Source of the DNA: JBBSEZ01 sp038239195
Lineage (GTDB): Bacteria > Planctomycetota > Planctomycetia > Gemmatales > Gemmataceae
Length of the DNA: 32,829 nt
Assembly (NCBI GenBank): GCA_038239195.1
Contig: JBBSEZ010000050.1
Location: 1-32,829, forward strand
Direction: 5' to 3'
Shown: one piece after another, positions 23,025 through 30,692 of the stretch
How positions within the stretch are numbered: the first letter of the stretch is position 1
Layout: the number at the start of each line of letters is the position of its first letter
Made by a program: the position numbers and the translations under genes
The notes under the pieces: generated by a model
Seen by the model: only the letters and a program-made list of their open reading frames with translations
Told to the model about the DNA's origin: nothing
Database searches by the model: none

Positions 23025-24359
23025 ATGTCCTGGTGGCGTCGTCTGTTGGGCTGGCGCGAGGCGCCCGTCGTTGCTCGGGGCGGCCGGCGCCCTCCGGTCT
23101 ACCGTTCGCTCGTCCCCGATGAGTTCGAGCTCTTCACGACGGTCTTCGGTCTGGCCGCGGAGGGGCGGCTCGTTCAGGACGGCGGATTCACGCAGTTCTC
23201 GGGGCAGGGGGGCTTCCTCGGCCAGAAGGGAACGCACGGGATCGCCTATTTCCCCGCGGAGCAAATGGAGGGGGTCAATTACCCATCGCCTCCGCTGTCC
23301 GCCAGCCTGTTGACGGCAGAGGAGGTGGAGGTGGTCGCCGGGATCGGCACCTACCGGGTGCTGGCGCTGCTCGGCCAGCGCCACCGCCACTATCCCTGCC
23401 CGCCGTGGTCGGAACGCGGACGGCCCTCGGTCCTCACGCTGGCCGACTTCGAGCAGAGCCTTCTGAGCAAGGTGCCCGTGGCCCACTTCCGCCACGCCCG
23501 CGCCTTGCTGCAAAGCGACAAGCTCGCCTTGCGGATCGACGGGCGCGCGCTCTCCGACCTGCGGGAACTACTGGCCCCACTCCCGCCCGAGGCCGCCTTC
23601 GCACTGCTGACCGCGGCGGACGGCCAGGCCAACGCCCGTCTGGTCTATCGGCCGGGACAGGGCGGGCCCGAGGCCATCGCCCCACCCGACAGCGCTGGCT
23701 CGCGCGTGACGGGTGGGTTCGTGGCCGTGGTCCCCTCGCCGGACCGGCAGGGCGGGGAAGCGTTCGAGGACGGGTTTGTCGTGTGGGGCAGCGCGGAGGT
23801 GCTGGGAGGCCTGCGCGAAGCGATGCGGGAAGGGCGGTCGTTCGCGCTGGCGGGGAAGGGGGGGTGCCACAACGTCGAGCTGCGGTTGGATGGGGGGGCC
23901 AAGGGCCCGGGCCGGGTGCAGCTGGTGCAAGGCGTGCTCTACCAGCCCGATCCGATGTTGCAGCGGCGCGTCGTCGATCGGCAAGAGTTTACTTCGTTCG
24001 TTGGGGAGATGGGCGCCGCGGTCACGCGCCACGTCGAAGGGGTGCCGGAAGGGCCTGGGCAAGCGCTGACGCTCGTGGTGGCGATTCGGCCAGGGCGCCG
24101 CGCCCGCTTCTGGCTCGAGTTCGCGCCGGGCGGGGAGGTAGCCGAACTGGAGGCCGGGCTCCAGAGGGCGCTGGGCGAATTGCGCGCGCCGGCCGTGCGC
24201 GAGGGGCCGGTCGCGTACGCCTGGCACGTGTTGCTCTGGGGCGGGCCCGGCGCGAGCGGGCCGAGCTTCGCCTTCCTCCCTCGCGCGTGGGCGGAGGCCT
24301 GCGCGGGAGAGGAGGGGATCGTCCCCGACGCGCCGCTGGACCGACTGTGGCCGGGCTGA
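23025..24359 (+). CDS. Unknown protein, planctomycete-type (444 aa)
   Basis: I do not recognise this protein. It starts MSWWRRLLGWREAP and is a soluble, mixed alpha/beta chain with no signal peptide or TM helix. Notable stretches are SLVPDEFELFTTVFGLAAEG, HGIAYFPAEQMEGVNYPSPP, HFRHARALLQSDKLALRIDG and, near the C-terminus, GPVAYAWHVLLWGGPGASGP. The ATG at 23025 has GGGAG upstream; a GTG five codons earlier overlaps the ligA stop and is less likely. It follows ligA by 15 nt and precedes the next gene by 15 nt, so it is probably in the same transcript. Confidence 0.8.
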   Translation: MSWWRRLLGWREAPVVARGGRRPPVYRSLVPDEFELFTTVFGLAAEGRLVQDGGFTQFSGQGGFLGQKGTHGIAYFPAEQMEGVNYPSPPLSASLLTAEEVEVVAGIGTYRVLALLGQRHRHYPCPPWSERGRPSVLTLADFEQSLLSKVPVAHFRHARALLQSDKLALRIDGRALSDLRELLAPLPPEAAFALLTAADGQANARLVYRPGQGGPEAIAPPDSAGSRVTGGFVAVVPSPDRQGGEAFEDGFVVWGSAEVLGGLREAMREGRSFALAGKGGCHNVELRLDGGAKGPGRVQLVQGVLYQPDPMLQRRVVDRQEFTSFVGEMGAAVTRHVEGVPEGPGQALTLVVAIRPGRRARFWLEFAPGGEVAELEAGLQRALGELRAPAVREGPVAYAWHVLLWGGPGASGPSFAFLPRAWAEACAGEEGIVPDAPLDRLWPG

Positions 24360-24374
24360 GAGAACGAGAGCGCC

Positions 24375-24962
24375 ATGAACGAGGCCGAGTGGCTGGCTTG
24401 TGTCGATGCCGTGGAACTGCTGAAGCACTTGCGCGAGGGGGCCACATCGCGCAAGTTGCGGCTGTTCGCCTGCGGCTGTTGCCGGATGGTGTGGGACAAA
24501 CTGGCAAAGAGGACCGGTCGCGCCGCCGTCGAGGTGGCGGAGCGCTTCGCCGACGGCAAGGCGAGGCGGGAGCAGTTGAGTACCGCATGGAACCGCACCC
24601 GATCGTACTGCTGCGAGTCGCTGGCGTCGTCGATTTTGGAGCCTTACCCGATCCACTATTTCATCAACGGCGAGTGTACGAACTTCGACGTGAAGGACGG
24701 CCTGCCGCTCGTCCGCGACGTCTTCGGGGGCCCGTTCCGCCCCTGCGCGGTCGATTCGAGATGGCTGGAGTGGGATGGCGGAACTGTGAGGAACATGGCC
24801 CGGTCGATCTACGACGAGCGCGCGTTCGACCGCTTGCCAGTGCTGGCGGACGCCCTCGAGGACGCGGGCTGTGCCGAGGAGGAAATGCTCGCCCACCTGC
24901 GGGGCGGAGGGCCCCACGTTCGCGGGTGCTGGGCGGTGGACCTGTTATTGGGGCTGGAGTGA
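24375..24962 (+). CDS. Planctomycete-type 'HVRGCWAVDLLLG' family protein of unknown role (195 aa)
   Basis: Begins MNEAEWLACVDAVELLKHLR, continues SRKLRLFACGCCRMVWDKL with a CGCC cysteine cluster, and ends MARSIYDERAFDRLPVLADA / LEDAGC / HLRGGGPHVRGCWAVDLLLG. This N- and C-terminal frame is one I know as a very common planctomycete paralogue family without an assigned function, often next to SMI1/TIGR02996-type proteins. The member here is on the short side. It follows the 444-residue gene by 15 nt and converges with a Uma2 gene with 6 nt between stops. Its last ~50 bp were copied downstream in a tandem duplication. Confidence 0.85.
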   Translation: MNEAEWLACVDAVELLKHLREGATSRKLRLFACGCCRMVWDKLAKRTGRAAVEVAERFADGKARREQLSTAWNRTRSYCCESLASSILEPYPIHYFINGECTNFDVKDGLPLVRDVFGGPFRPCAVDSRWLEWDGGTVRNMARSIYDERAFDRLPVLADALEDAGCAEEEMLAHLRGGGPHVRGCWAVDLLLGLE

Positions 24963-24968
24963 CGGAGG

Positions 24969-25673
24969 TCAGGGCTTGCTCTTGCCGTTTGCGGGCTTGC
25001 GACCTTTGCCTCGGGCTGGTTTCGGCAGGGGGCGCGGTACTCGCGCAAACACCTCGCGGACGGGCAAGGAGAGGCCGGGGAGGACGTCGGCGCCGTCGAG
25101 CACGTCGTTCTCCGTGAGGAGGATGGACTGATCGGGGGCCGTGAAGACCTCGACGGTGAACTTTCGCACGTTGACGAACCAGACGAGTCGGGTGCCGGAG
25201 AGGAAATACTCCTTCAACTTCCGCTTCATCTCGCCCTTGGTGTTGCTCGGGCTGAGGACTTCGACGGCCAGATCGGGTGCGGGGCCAGAAACCTGCTCGC
25301 GCGGGCGCTCGCCGTTGGGAAGGCGCTCCCGGCTTATGAAGCACACGTCGGGAAGACGGACGAGGCCCGGCATCAAGCGCCAGCTAGCGTCGGCGCCGGC
25401 GACCTCCCCTAACTTGTGCTGGTAGACGAAGGACGCAAGCAAGTGAAGGACGTCGCCCGCGAGGAATGCTTCGGGAAGCCCCATCACTTTCTCCACCAAC
25501 GTCCCCTCAACGAGCTCGTAGAGCCGATCCGTGCGGCCGTGCAGCCGGACCAGGTCGCGCTCGGTGGCGGTCCCGGGGGTGGGCTTGAGGAGGACGCGGT
25601 GGGGGGCGACGTCCCCCAGGCGCTCGAGGAGGTCCGCGATCGTTTCAAATGGCGCCGGCGCGGTGCGTGGCAT
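24969..25673 (-). CDS. Uma2 family (DUF820) putative endonuclease, duplicate A (234 aa)
   Basis: PD-(D/E)xK-like Uma2 protein: N-terminal MPRTAPAPFETIADLLERLG, RTDRLYELVEGTLVEKVMG, then RLPDVCFISRERLP (D109), PDLAVEVLSPSNT (E138), KRKLKEYFLSGTRLVWF, and a basic tail PKPARGKGRKPANGKSKP. The start is fixed by AGGGAGG and by exact correspondence with duplicate B; an upstream ATG is rejected. It lies downstream of duplicate B with 89 nt between, on the same strand as thrS. The family's nuclease activity is predicted, biological role open. Divergence from copy B is concentrated around residues 66-135. Confidence 0.9.
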   Translation of the reverse strand: MPRTAPAPFETIADLLERLGDVAPHRVLLKPTPGTATERDLVRLHGRTDRLYELVEGTLVEKVMGLPEAFLAGDVLHLLASFVYQHKLGEVAGADASWRLMPGLVRLPDVCFISRERLPNGERPREQVSGPAPDLAVEVLSPSNTKGEMKRKLKEYFLSGTRLVWFVNVRKFTVEVFTAPDQSILLTENDVLDGADVLPGLSLPVREVFARVPRPLPKPARGKGRKPANGKSKP

Positions 25674-25700
25674 GTCGCCTCCCTTTGGGGCCCTCGGGCG

Positions 25701-25750
25701 GGCCACGTTAGCGGGTGCCAGGCGGTGGACCTGTTCTTGGGGCTGGAGTG
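25701..25750 (+). pseudogene. Duplicated 3' fragment of the 'HVRGCWAVDLLLG' gene
   Basis: About 50 bp matching the end of the gene at 24375-24962 (pieces such as GCGGTGGACCTGTT and TTGGGGCTGGAGTG are shared). It lacks a start and has TGG in place of the stop, so it is a passenger of the tandem duplication. Confidence 0.8.
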
Positions 25751-25762
25751 GGGACGAGGCGC

Positions 25763-26467
25763 TCACGGCTTGCTCTTGCCGTTCGCAGGCTTGCGACCTT
25801 TGCCTCGGGCTGGTTTCGGCACCGGGCGCGGCACGTTCACAAACACCTCGCGGACGGGCAAGGAGAGGCCGGGGAGGACGTCGCCGCCACCGAGCAAGTG
25901 GTCCTCGGTCAACAGGACGGACTGGTCGGGCGCGGTGAAAACCTCAACGGTGAGCTTGCGGGGATCGACAAACCACACGAGTCGGGCGCCGGAGAGGAAA
26001 TACTCCTTCAACTTGCGCTGCATCTCGCCTTCGGTGTTGCTCGGGCTGAGGACTTCGACGGCGAGATCGGGGCCAAATCCTGCGATGGGGGTGAGAGGTG
26101 CTTGCCGGTTGGGGAATCGGTCCCGGGAGACGAAAGAGATGTCGGGGCCGCGAACAAGCCCCGGCATCAGGCGCATCGTTCCGTCCGGGCCGGCCAGGTT
26201 GCCCAGCTTGTGGGCGTCGATAAAGTTGCCGAGGAGGCGGCTTAGGTGCATCGTCAGCGAAGATTCGGGGTAGCCCATGACCTTTTCCACCAACGTCCCC
26301 TCGACGAGCTCGTAGAGCCGATCGGTGCGGCCCTGTAGCCGGATCAGGTAGCGCTCGGTGGCGGTCCCGGGGGTGGGCTGAAAGCGGACGCGCTCGGGGG
26401 CAACACCCCCCAGGCGGTCGAGGACGTCCGCGATCGTTTCAAATGGCGCCGGCGCGGTACGTGGCAT
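25763..26467 (-). CDS. Uma2 family (DUF820) putative endonuclease, duplicate B (234 aa)
   Basis: Same length and layout as duplicate A: MPRTAPAPFETIADVLDRLG, RTDRLYELVEGTLVEKVMG, GPDISFVSRDRFP (D109), PDLAVEVLSPSNT, QRKLKEYFLSGARLVWFVDP, and the identical tail PKPARGKGRKPANGKSKP. By eye roughly three quarters of residues agree overall, with the middle (66-135) much less alike. The ATG at 26467 follows AGGGAGG. It lies downstream of thrS on the same strand, separated by 263 nt that contain a palindromic element. Role open, as for the family. Confidence 0.9.
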   Translation of the reverse strand: MPRTAPAPFETIADVLDRLGGVAPERVRFQPTPGTATERYLIRLQGRTDRLYELVEGTLVEKVMGYPESSLTMHLSRLLGNFIDAHKLGNLAGPDGTMRLMPGLVRGPDISFVSRDRFPNRQAPLTPIAGFGPDLAVEVLSPSNTEGEMQRKLKEYFLSGARLVWFVDPRKLTVEVFTAPDQSVLLTEDHLLGGGDVLPGLSLPVREVFVNVPRPVPKPARGKGRKPANGKSKP

Positions 26468-26568
26468 GTCGCCTCCCTTTGGGGCCCTCGGGCGGTCCTT
26501 CGCCCTGGCCCATGATGCCTCGGCGGCGCGATTTTGACAAGGCGAGCCGGCTTGACCCAGGAGGGCTT

Positions 26569-26687
26569 GGAGTGCGGCGCATTCATCGGCGCTTTCTTTT
26601 TTCTCCTTTTCCTCTCCCAGAAGGCTGCTCCGTTCGCGGCGCCCCGAAAAAGAGGAAAAGAAAGCGCCGATGAATCGGACGCACTCC
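26569..26687. repeat. Dispersed palindromic element, copy 1 (119 bp)
   Basis: Arms 26569-26600 and 26656-26687 are inverted copies of 32 nt with three mismatches (shared core ATTCATCGGCGCTTTCTTTT). The 55-nt centre itself contains purine/pyrimidine complementary runs. An inverted, partly eroded second copy is at 30410-30509. It has no coding capacity and sits between thrS and the Uma2 pair. Confidence 0.88.
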
Positions 26688-26730
26688 AAGATTGCCGCTT
26701 TGACGCCGCGGCGCTTCTCGCCGCGCCCCG

Positions 26731-28962
26731 TCAGTCCGCGAACTTCGCCTTGCTGTCGCTCAGCGCCGCGGTGCCGGTGCTCACCTGCCTCGAGCGCTTC
26801 TCGCGCACCTCGTCGGCGAAGCGCTGGATGGCGTCGGCGATGGGCAGGGCCCCCTGGTCGCCGTCCACGCGGTCGCGCACCGCCACGGTGCCTGCGGTCT
26901 GCTCCTTCTCGCCGACGACGAGCATGTAGGGGATTTTTTCGAGCTGGGCCTCGCGGATCTTGTGGCCGATCTTCTCGGGCCGGTAGTCGCCGGTCGCGCG
27001 GAAGCCGGCGGCGCAGAGCTGGGCCTCGACGCGCTTGCCGTAGTCGTTGTACTTGTCGGTGATCGGCAGCACGCGCACCTGCTCCGGGGCCAGCCAGAGC
27101 GGAAAGGCGCCGGCGAAGTGCTCGATGAGGATGCCCATGAAACGCTCCATCGAGCCGAACGGCGCGCGGTGGATCATCACCGGGCGGTGGGCCTTGTTGT
27201 CGGCGCCGACGTACTCCAGCTCGAAGCGCTTGGGCAGGTTGTAGTCGAGCTGGACGGTGCCGAGTTGCCACTCGCGGCCGATGCAGTCGCGCACCACGAA
27301 ATCGATCTTGGGGCCGTAGAACGCCGCCTCGCCCTGCTCGGCGGAGTAGTTCATGCCGCGCGACTTGACCAGCTCGAGGAGGGTGGCCTCGGCCTTGCTC
27401 CAGTCGTCGGGGCTGCCAACGTACTTGTCGCTGGCGGGATCGCGCAGGCCGATGCGCACGCGGTAGTCGTTCAGGGCGAGGGTGGAGAGGACGAAGAGGA
27501 CCAGATCGACGTTGGAGCCGACCTCGGCCTCGATCTGCTCGGGGGTGACGAACAGGTGGGCGTCGTCCTGGGTGAAGCCGCGCACGCGGGTCATGCCGGA
27601 CAGCTCGCCGGTCTGCTCGAAGCGGTAGACGGTGCCGAACTCGGCGAGGCGGACGGGCAGGTCGCGGTAGCTGCGCGGCTCGGCCTTGTAAATCTGGATG
27701 TGGTGGGGACAGTTCATCGGCTTGAGGAGATAGGCCTCCTGGCCGTGCAGCCACTCTCTCAGCGCGTTGGCCTTCTCCTCGGCGGTGGCGGCCTTCTGGT
27801 AGTTGACCGACAGCGCGCGGAGCAGCGAGGCCTGGTGCCTTTCGTCGTTCGATTCGCCAACGGCGGTCGCCTTGGCGTACTCGTCCACGAGGCCGAGGAG
27901 GGAGCGCTCCGCCTCGTCAGTGAGCCGCTGGGCGTCGAAAAGGTTGAGCCAGGTATCGACCGCCTGCCCGATGGGATGGAAGAACATGGGCGGGAACTGG
28001 GCGTCTCGGTAGTAGGGGAAGTGCCCGCTGGTGCGGTACAGCTCGAGCCGGCCGACGTGCGGGGTGTAGACCGCCTGGTAGCCGCGTTTGAGGAGCTCGT
28101 CCTTGATGAAGGCCTCGAGGGTGGCGCGGACGATGGCGCCTTTGGGCATCCACAGGATGAGCCCGCTGCCGACGGCCTGGCTGATGGTGAAGAGCTTGAG
28201 TTGTTTGCCGAGAACGCGATGGTCGCGTTTCTTGGCCTCCTCGACCTGGTGGAGGTAGGCGTCGAGGTCTTTCGGGGAGAAGAAGGCGGTGCCGTAGAGG
28301 CGCTGCAACTGCTTGCGGGTGGAGTCGTTCTTCCAGTAGGCGCCGGCGATGCTGAGGAGCTTGAAGGCGCCGACCTTGCCGGCGTGGGGAATGTGGGGCC
28401 CGCGGCAAAGGTCGATGAACTCCCCCTGGCGGTAGAAGCTGACCGACGGGAAGTGCGACAGTTTGTCGTCGATGTGCTCGACCTTGTAAGTCTGCTGGAG
28501 GTCGGCGACGAGGCCGCGGGCGTCGGCGGTGGGGCGCTCGAAGCGCTCGAACGGCTCGGCGTCCTTCACGATCTTGCGCATCTCCTCCTCGATGCGGGGG
28601 AAGTCGTCCTCGCGGAGCGGGAGGGGGGCGTCAATGTCGTAGTAGAAGCCGTTCTCGATGGTGGGGCCGAAGGCGAGCTTGACGCCGGGGAAGAGGCGCA
28701 TGACGGCCCGGGCCATCACGTGGGCGGTGCTGTGGCGCAGCACGTCGAGGGCCTCGGCGTTCTTGTCGGTGAGGACCTGGAACGACACCTCGCCGTTGTC
28801 TCCCGCGGGGATTTCGCGGTCGAGGTCGAGGATGGCGCCGTCCACCTTGGCTGCGATGGCGGCCTGGGCGAGGCGCTTGCCGATGGACTCGGCGACGTCG
28901 CGGACGCGGGTGCCGGGGGGGACCTGGCGCTGGGAGCCGTCGGGGAGCTTGAGAGTGAGCAT
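26731..28962 (-). CDS. thrS: Threonyl-tRNA synthetase with a catalytic-domain insertion (743 aa)
   Basis: Charges tRNA-Thr. Domains: TGS (1-62, LTLKLPDGSQRQVPPG), editing domain with H77/H81 (RHSTAHVMA), class II catalytic core with zinc-ligand Cys ~418 in KPMNCPHHIQIYK, motif 2 region MTRVRGFTQDDAHLF, motif 3 HRAPFGSMERFMG, and anticodon-binding domain (LAPEQVRVLPITDKYNDYG). Between SGHFPYYRDAQF (~312-323) and YLLKPMNCP (~413) about 80 residues are present that E. coli ThrRS lacks, explaining the length. AGGAGG with 9-nt spacing fixes the start; an in-frame ATG 72 nt upstream is rejected. No T-box-like leader was recognised. Confidence 0.96.
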   Translation of the reverse strand: MLTLKLPDGSQRQVPPGTRVRDVAESIGKRLAQAAIAAKVDGAILDLDREIPAGDNGEVSFQVLTDKNAEALDVLRHSTAHVMARAVMRLFPGVKLAFGPTIENGFYYDIDAPLPLREDDFPRIEEEMRKIVKDAEPFERFERPTADARGLVADLQQTYKVEHIDDKLSHFPSVSFYRQGEFIDLCRGPHIPHAGKVGAFKLLSIAGAYWKNDSTRKQLQRLYGTAFFSPKDLDAYLHQVEEAKKRDHRVLGKQLKLFTISQAVGSGLILWMPKGAIVRATLEAFIKDELLKRGYQAVYTPHVGRLELYRTSGHFPYYRDAQFPPMFFHPIGQAVDTWLNLFDAQRLTDEAERSLLGLVDEYAKATAVGESNDERHQASLLRALSVNYQKAATAEEKANALREWLHGQEAYLLKPMNCPHHIQIYKAEPRSYRDLPVRLAEFGTVYRFEQTGELSGMTRVRGFTQDDAHLFVTPEQIEAEVGSNVDLVLFVLSTLALNDYRVRIGLRDPASDKYVGSPDDWSKAEATLLELVKSRGMNYSAEQGEAAFYGPKIDFVVRDCIGREWQLGTVQLDYNLPKRFELEYVGADNKAHRPVMIHRAPFGSMERFMGILIEHFAGAFPLWLAPEQVRVLPITDKYNDYGKRVEAQLCAAGFRATGDYRPEKIGHKIREAQLEKIPYMLVVGEKEQTAGTVAVRDRVDGDQGALPIADAIQRFADEVREKRSRQVSTGTAALSDSKAKFAD

Positions 28963-29257
28963 GGGAACGGACCTCCTGCAAGTCGAGCGCGATCGGCCCG
29001 CCCCTACGACGGGCGTGCCCTCGGCCAGACACACGTGCGCCCGCCGGGGCTCACCGGTGGGGGGCTGGTTGGTGTTATCCTACCGGGGGAGAGGAGGCGC
29101 GACGAGGCGCTCTCCTGCCTGCGGTTGCTCAGGAGCGCGCCACCCAACAACGTCAGCATCGGCGCGTGTCGCATCGCCCGGTGGCACGACCGCAGAAAAC
29201 CAGCGAGAGCGCAAGGTCGCCCAGTCCCGCGACGGTTTTTCAGTCGGTTCGCGTCGC

Positions 29258-29779
29258 TCAACTCACCCTTGAACGGCGCCAAAGAGCCCGGAAGAACAAC
29301 ACGGCGGCAACGGCCCCCGTTCCCAGGAGGCCAGCGAGCGCCCAGCCGCCCAGATTGCCCGGGGGCGCTGCATCCGCAGGGGGCTCGGGGAGCTCGTCGG
29401 GGCTTTCCTCCGAACCGGGCACCTCGGGCTCGTCCTCGTTGTCGGCGAACGGCTCCGCTATCAGGAGAGGGCTCGCGAAATGTCCCCGCGCCAAGACGGG
29501 GCTTCCGGTTCGCAGATCGAACAATCGCGTCGCGTGGGGGCGCACGTCGAGGACGTTGACCTCCTCGACCGACCCGAACGGGGACAGGAGCTTGCCGTCC
29601 TTCTCCCGATAGGGCCCGATCGGGTCAGCTTCCATCCCAGCGACGAACTCGGTCGAGGCGCGAATGAGCCTCGCGGGGCAAGGCCGTCGGTCCGGCGAAT
29701 CGGCGCGTGTCTCCCTGGGCGGGAGGCCCAGGACCAAGACGGCCAAGATGCCAGACGTCGCGGAGAGCGGGGGCCGCAT
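29258..29779 (-). CDS. Secreted, C-terminally membrane-anchored protein of unknown function (173 aa)
   Basis: A signal peptide (SATSGILAVLVLGLPPRETRA) is followed by a short beta-rich domain (FVAGMEADPIGPYREKDGKL; VNVLDVRPHATRLFDLRTGS), an acidic Pro/Glu spacer (ADNEDEPEVPGSEESPDELP), and a C-terminal TM helix (LAGLLGTGAVAAVLFF) ending in Arg residues. The layout, signal-domain-spacer-TM-basic tail, resembles sortase-like or PEP-CTERM-style anchoring, but no recognised sorting motif is present. GGAGGT precedes the ATG at 29779. A TTGACA lies upstream. No family recognised. Confidence 0.75.
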   Translation of the reverse strand: MRPPLSATSGILAVLVLGLPPRETRADSPDRRPCPARLIRASTEFVAGMEADPIGPYREKDGKLLSPFGSVEEVNVLDVRPHATRLFDLRTGSPVLARGHFASPLLIAEPFADNEDEPEVPGSEESPDELPEPPADAAPPGNLGGWALAGLLGTGAVAAVLFFRALWRRSRVS

Positions 29780-29887
29780 CGGACCTCCAAAATGGCGGCT
29801 TTCGTGGCTGTGGCGATCCATCGGCGACCAGATAGGAGGCGCTCACAGGCGAAGGGCGGCAGGTCCTTGAGGCGAGGAACCTCTGAG

Positions 29888-29916
29888 ATGCTGCTGGAAA
29901 GCAGTGGGTTTGTCAA
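29888..29916 (-). promoter_or_regulatory. Possible promoter for the secreted anchored protein
   Basis: On the minus strand a perfect TTGACA (29916-29911) is followed after 17 nt by CAGCAT (29893-29888), a poor -10. It lies about 110 nt before the ATG. The -35 is good and the -10 weak. Confidence 0.35.
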
Positions 29917-30409
29917 GAAGCGGACGAGAAGGCGCGCGGACTCGACAACGGGGGCACCGGCTCCATCTGGGCTCTGAAAAAGCCCAGGATCGTGGTAGGA
30001 TCGCTGGCGCTGCCTGCGGGGCCTTGCCTCATGCTCCTGCGTGCGAGCAAAGGACGCACGCGAGCGACGCCGATGTGCCGGGCCCCGCGGGAAATGGCCG
30101 CCCTTGCGGCGCGGTCGGCACGATGAGCGGACGTCGCTCGTCGTCGCTCTCCAGCACTCAAAGGGAAGCGGCTCGCCGTCAGCCCACGGTGTTGACGAAG
30201 TGCTCGGGGACCGTCACCCGTCGGGTGCGACGGGGGGCGGGGCGTGCGCTCCGCTTGTGTGCGCGAAGGCGCTCGCTGTCGGGCAAAGGCGATCGAGGAG
30301 GACAGATCGCCCGTCACCCGACGGGCTTATCGGAGGCGCCGGGCCCGTCAACCCACGGATGTTGGGGTGGGCCTGGCGGAGGGGAGGAAGGACGACCCTT
30401 GGCACTTTT

Positions 30410-30509
30410 GGAGCGATTCCGATTCATCGCCGCTTTCTTTTCCTCTTTTTGCGCGGCGCTGCGAACGAAGCGGCCTTCTGGGAGAGGAAAAGGAAGAAAA
30501 GCAAGCTCC
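30410..30509. repeat. Dispersed palindromic element, copy 2 (inverted, eroded)
   Basis: Reads as the reverse complement of the element at 26569-26687: shared pieces include CCGATTCATC, CGCTTTCTTTTCCTCTTTTT and CCTTCTGGGAGAGGAAAAGG. About 20 nt of one arm are missing or changed, but the outer ends GGAGC/GCTCC still pair. It lies in the gene-free stretch. Confidence 0.82.
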
Positions 30510-30692
30510 GACCAAAATGGCGGGGAGAGATGGGGGGGGGCGGCGCCGAATTCGGAAAAACGAGGTCGCAAATGACCCGATGCACCGAGAACGTTCCCCG
30601 TGCCGAGGCGCCCCTCGCGCCCCCGCTCGCGCCCCGCGAGCCGGCGAGCGGCACCTACCCGCTCGCCGGTCGTGCAGCAGCCCCTTTTCGCG

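Larger units (their letters stand above)
24911..26498. repeat. Tandem duplication of about 0.79 kb carrying a Uma2 gene
   Basis: Two abutting units, about 24911-25700 and 25701-26498, share the same order: last ~50 bp of the 'HVRGCWAVDLLLG' gene, a whole Uma2 gene on the minus strand, its ribosome site and about 20 bp of leader. The sequence around the Uma2 start (25661-25702 and 26455-26498) is almost identical in both. In the second unit the fragment of the upstream gene (25701-25750) has lost its stop codon and is a relic. Confidence 0.85.
29780..30692. other. 913-nt stretch without a credible gene
   Basis: Several frames are open here but their products are Arg/Ser/Pro-rich, lack ribosome sites and show no family resemblance. 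Contents seen: the promoter candidate above, a small stem-loop CTGGGCT...AGCCCAG (29967-29987), two related mini-palindromes CCGTCACCCGTCGGGT (30211) and CCGTCACCCGACGGGC (30311), a loosely repeated CGTCA(G/A)CCCACGG about 170 nt apart, and the second palindromic element. It may be decayed coding DNA or a repeat landing zone. Confidence 0.6.

Noticed and set aside
26962..29559. 865-codon open frame antisense to thrS
   Set aside because: A Val/Gly/Leu/Glu-rich shadow of thrS; thrS itself has complete family motifs on the opposite strand.
29904..30575. 223-codon plus-strand frame and a 134-codon minus-strand frame in the gene-free region
   Set aside because: Arg/Ser/Gly-rich products, no ribosome sites, mutual overlap and passage through the palindromic element.
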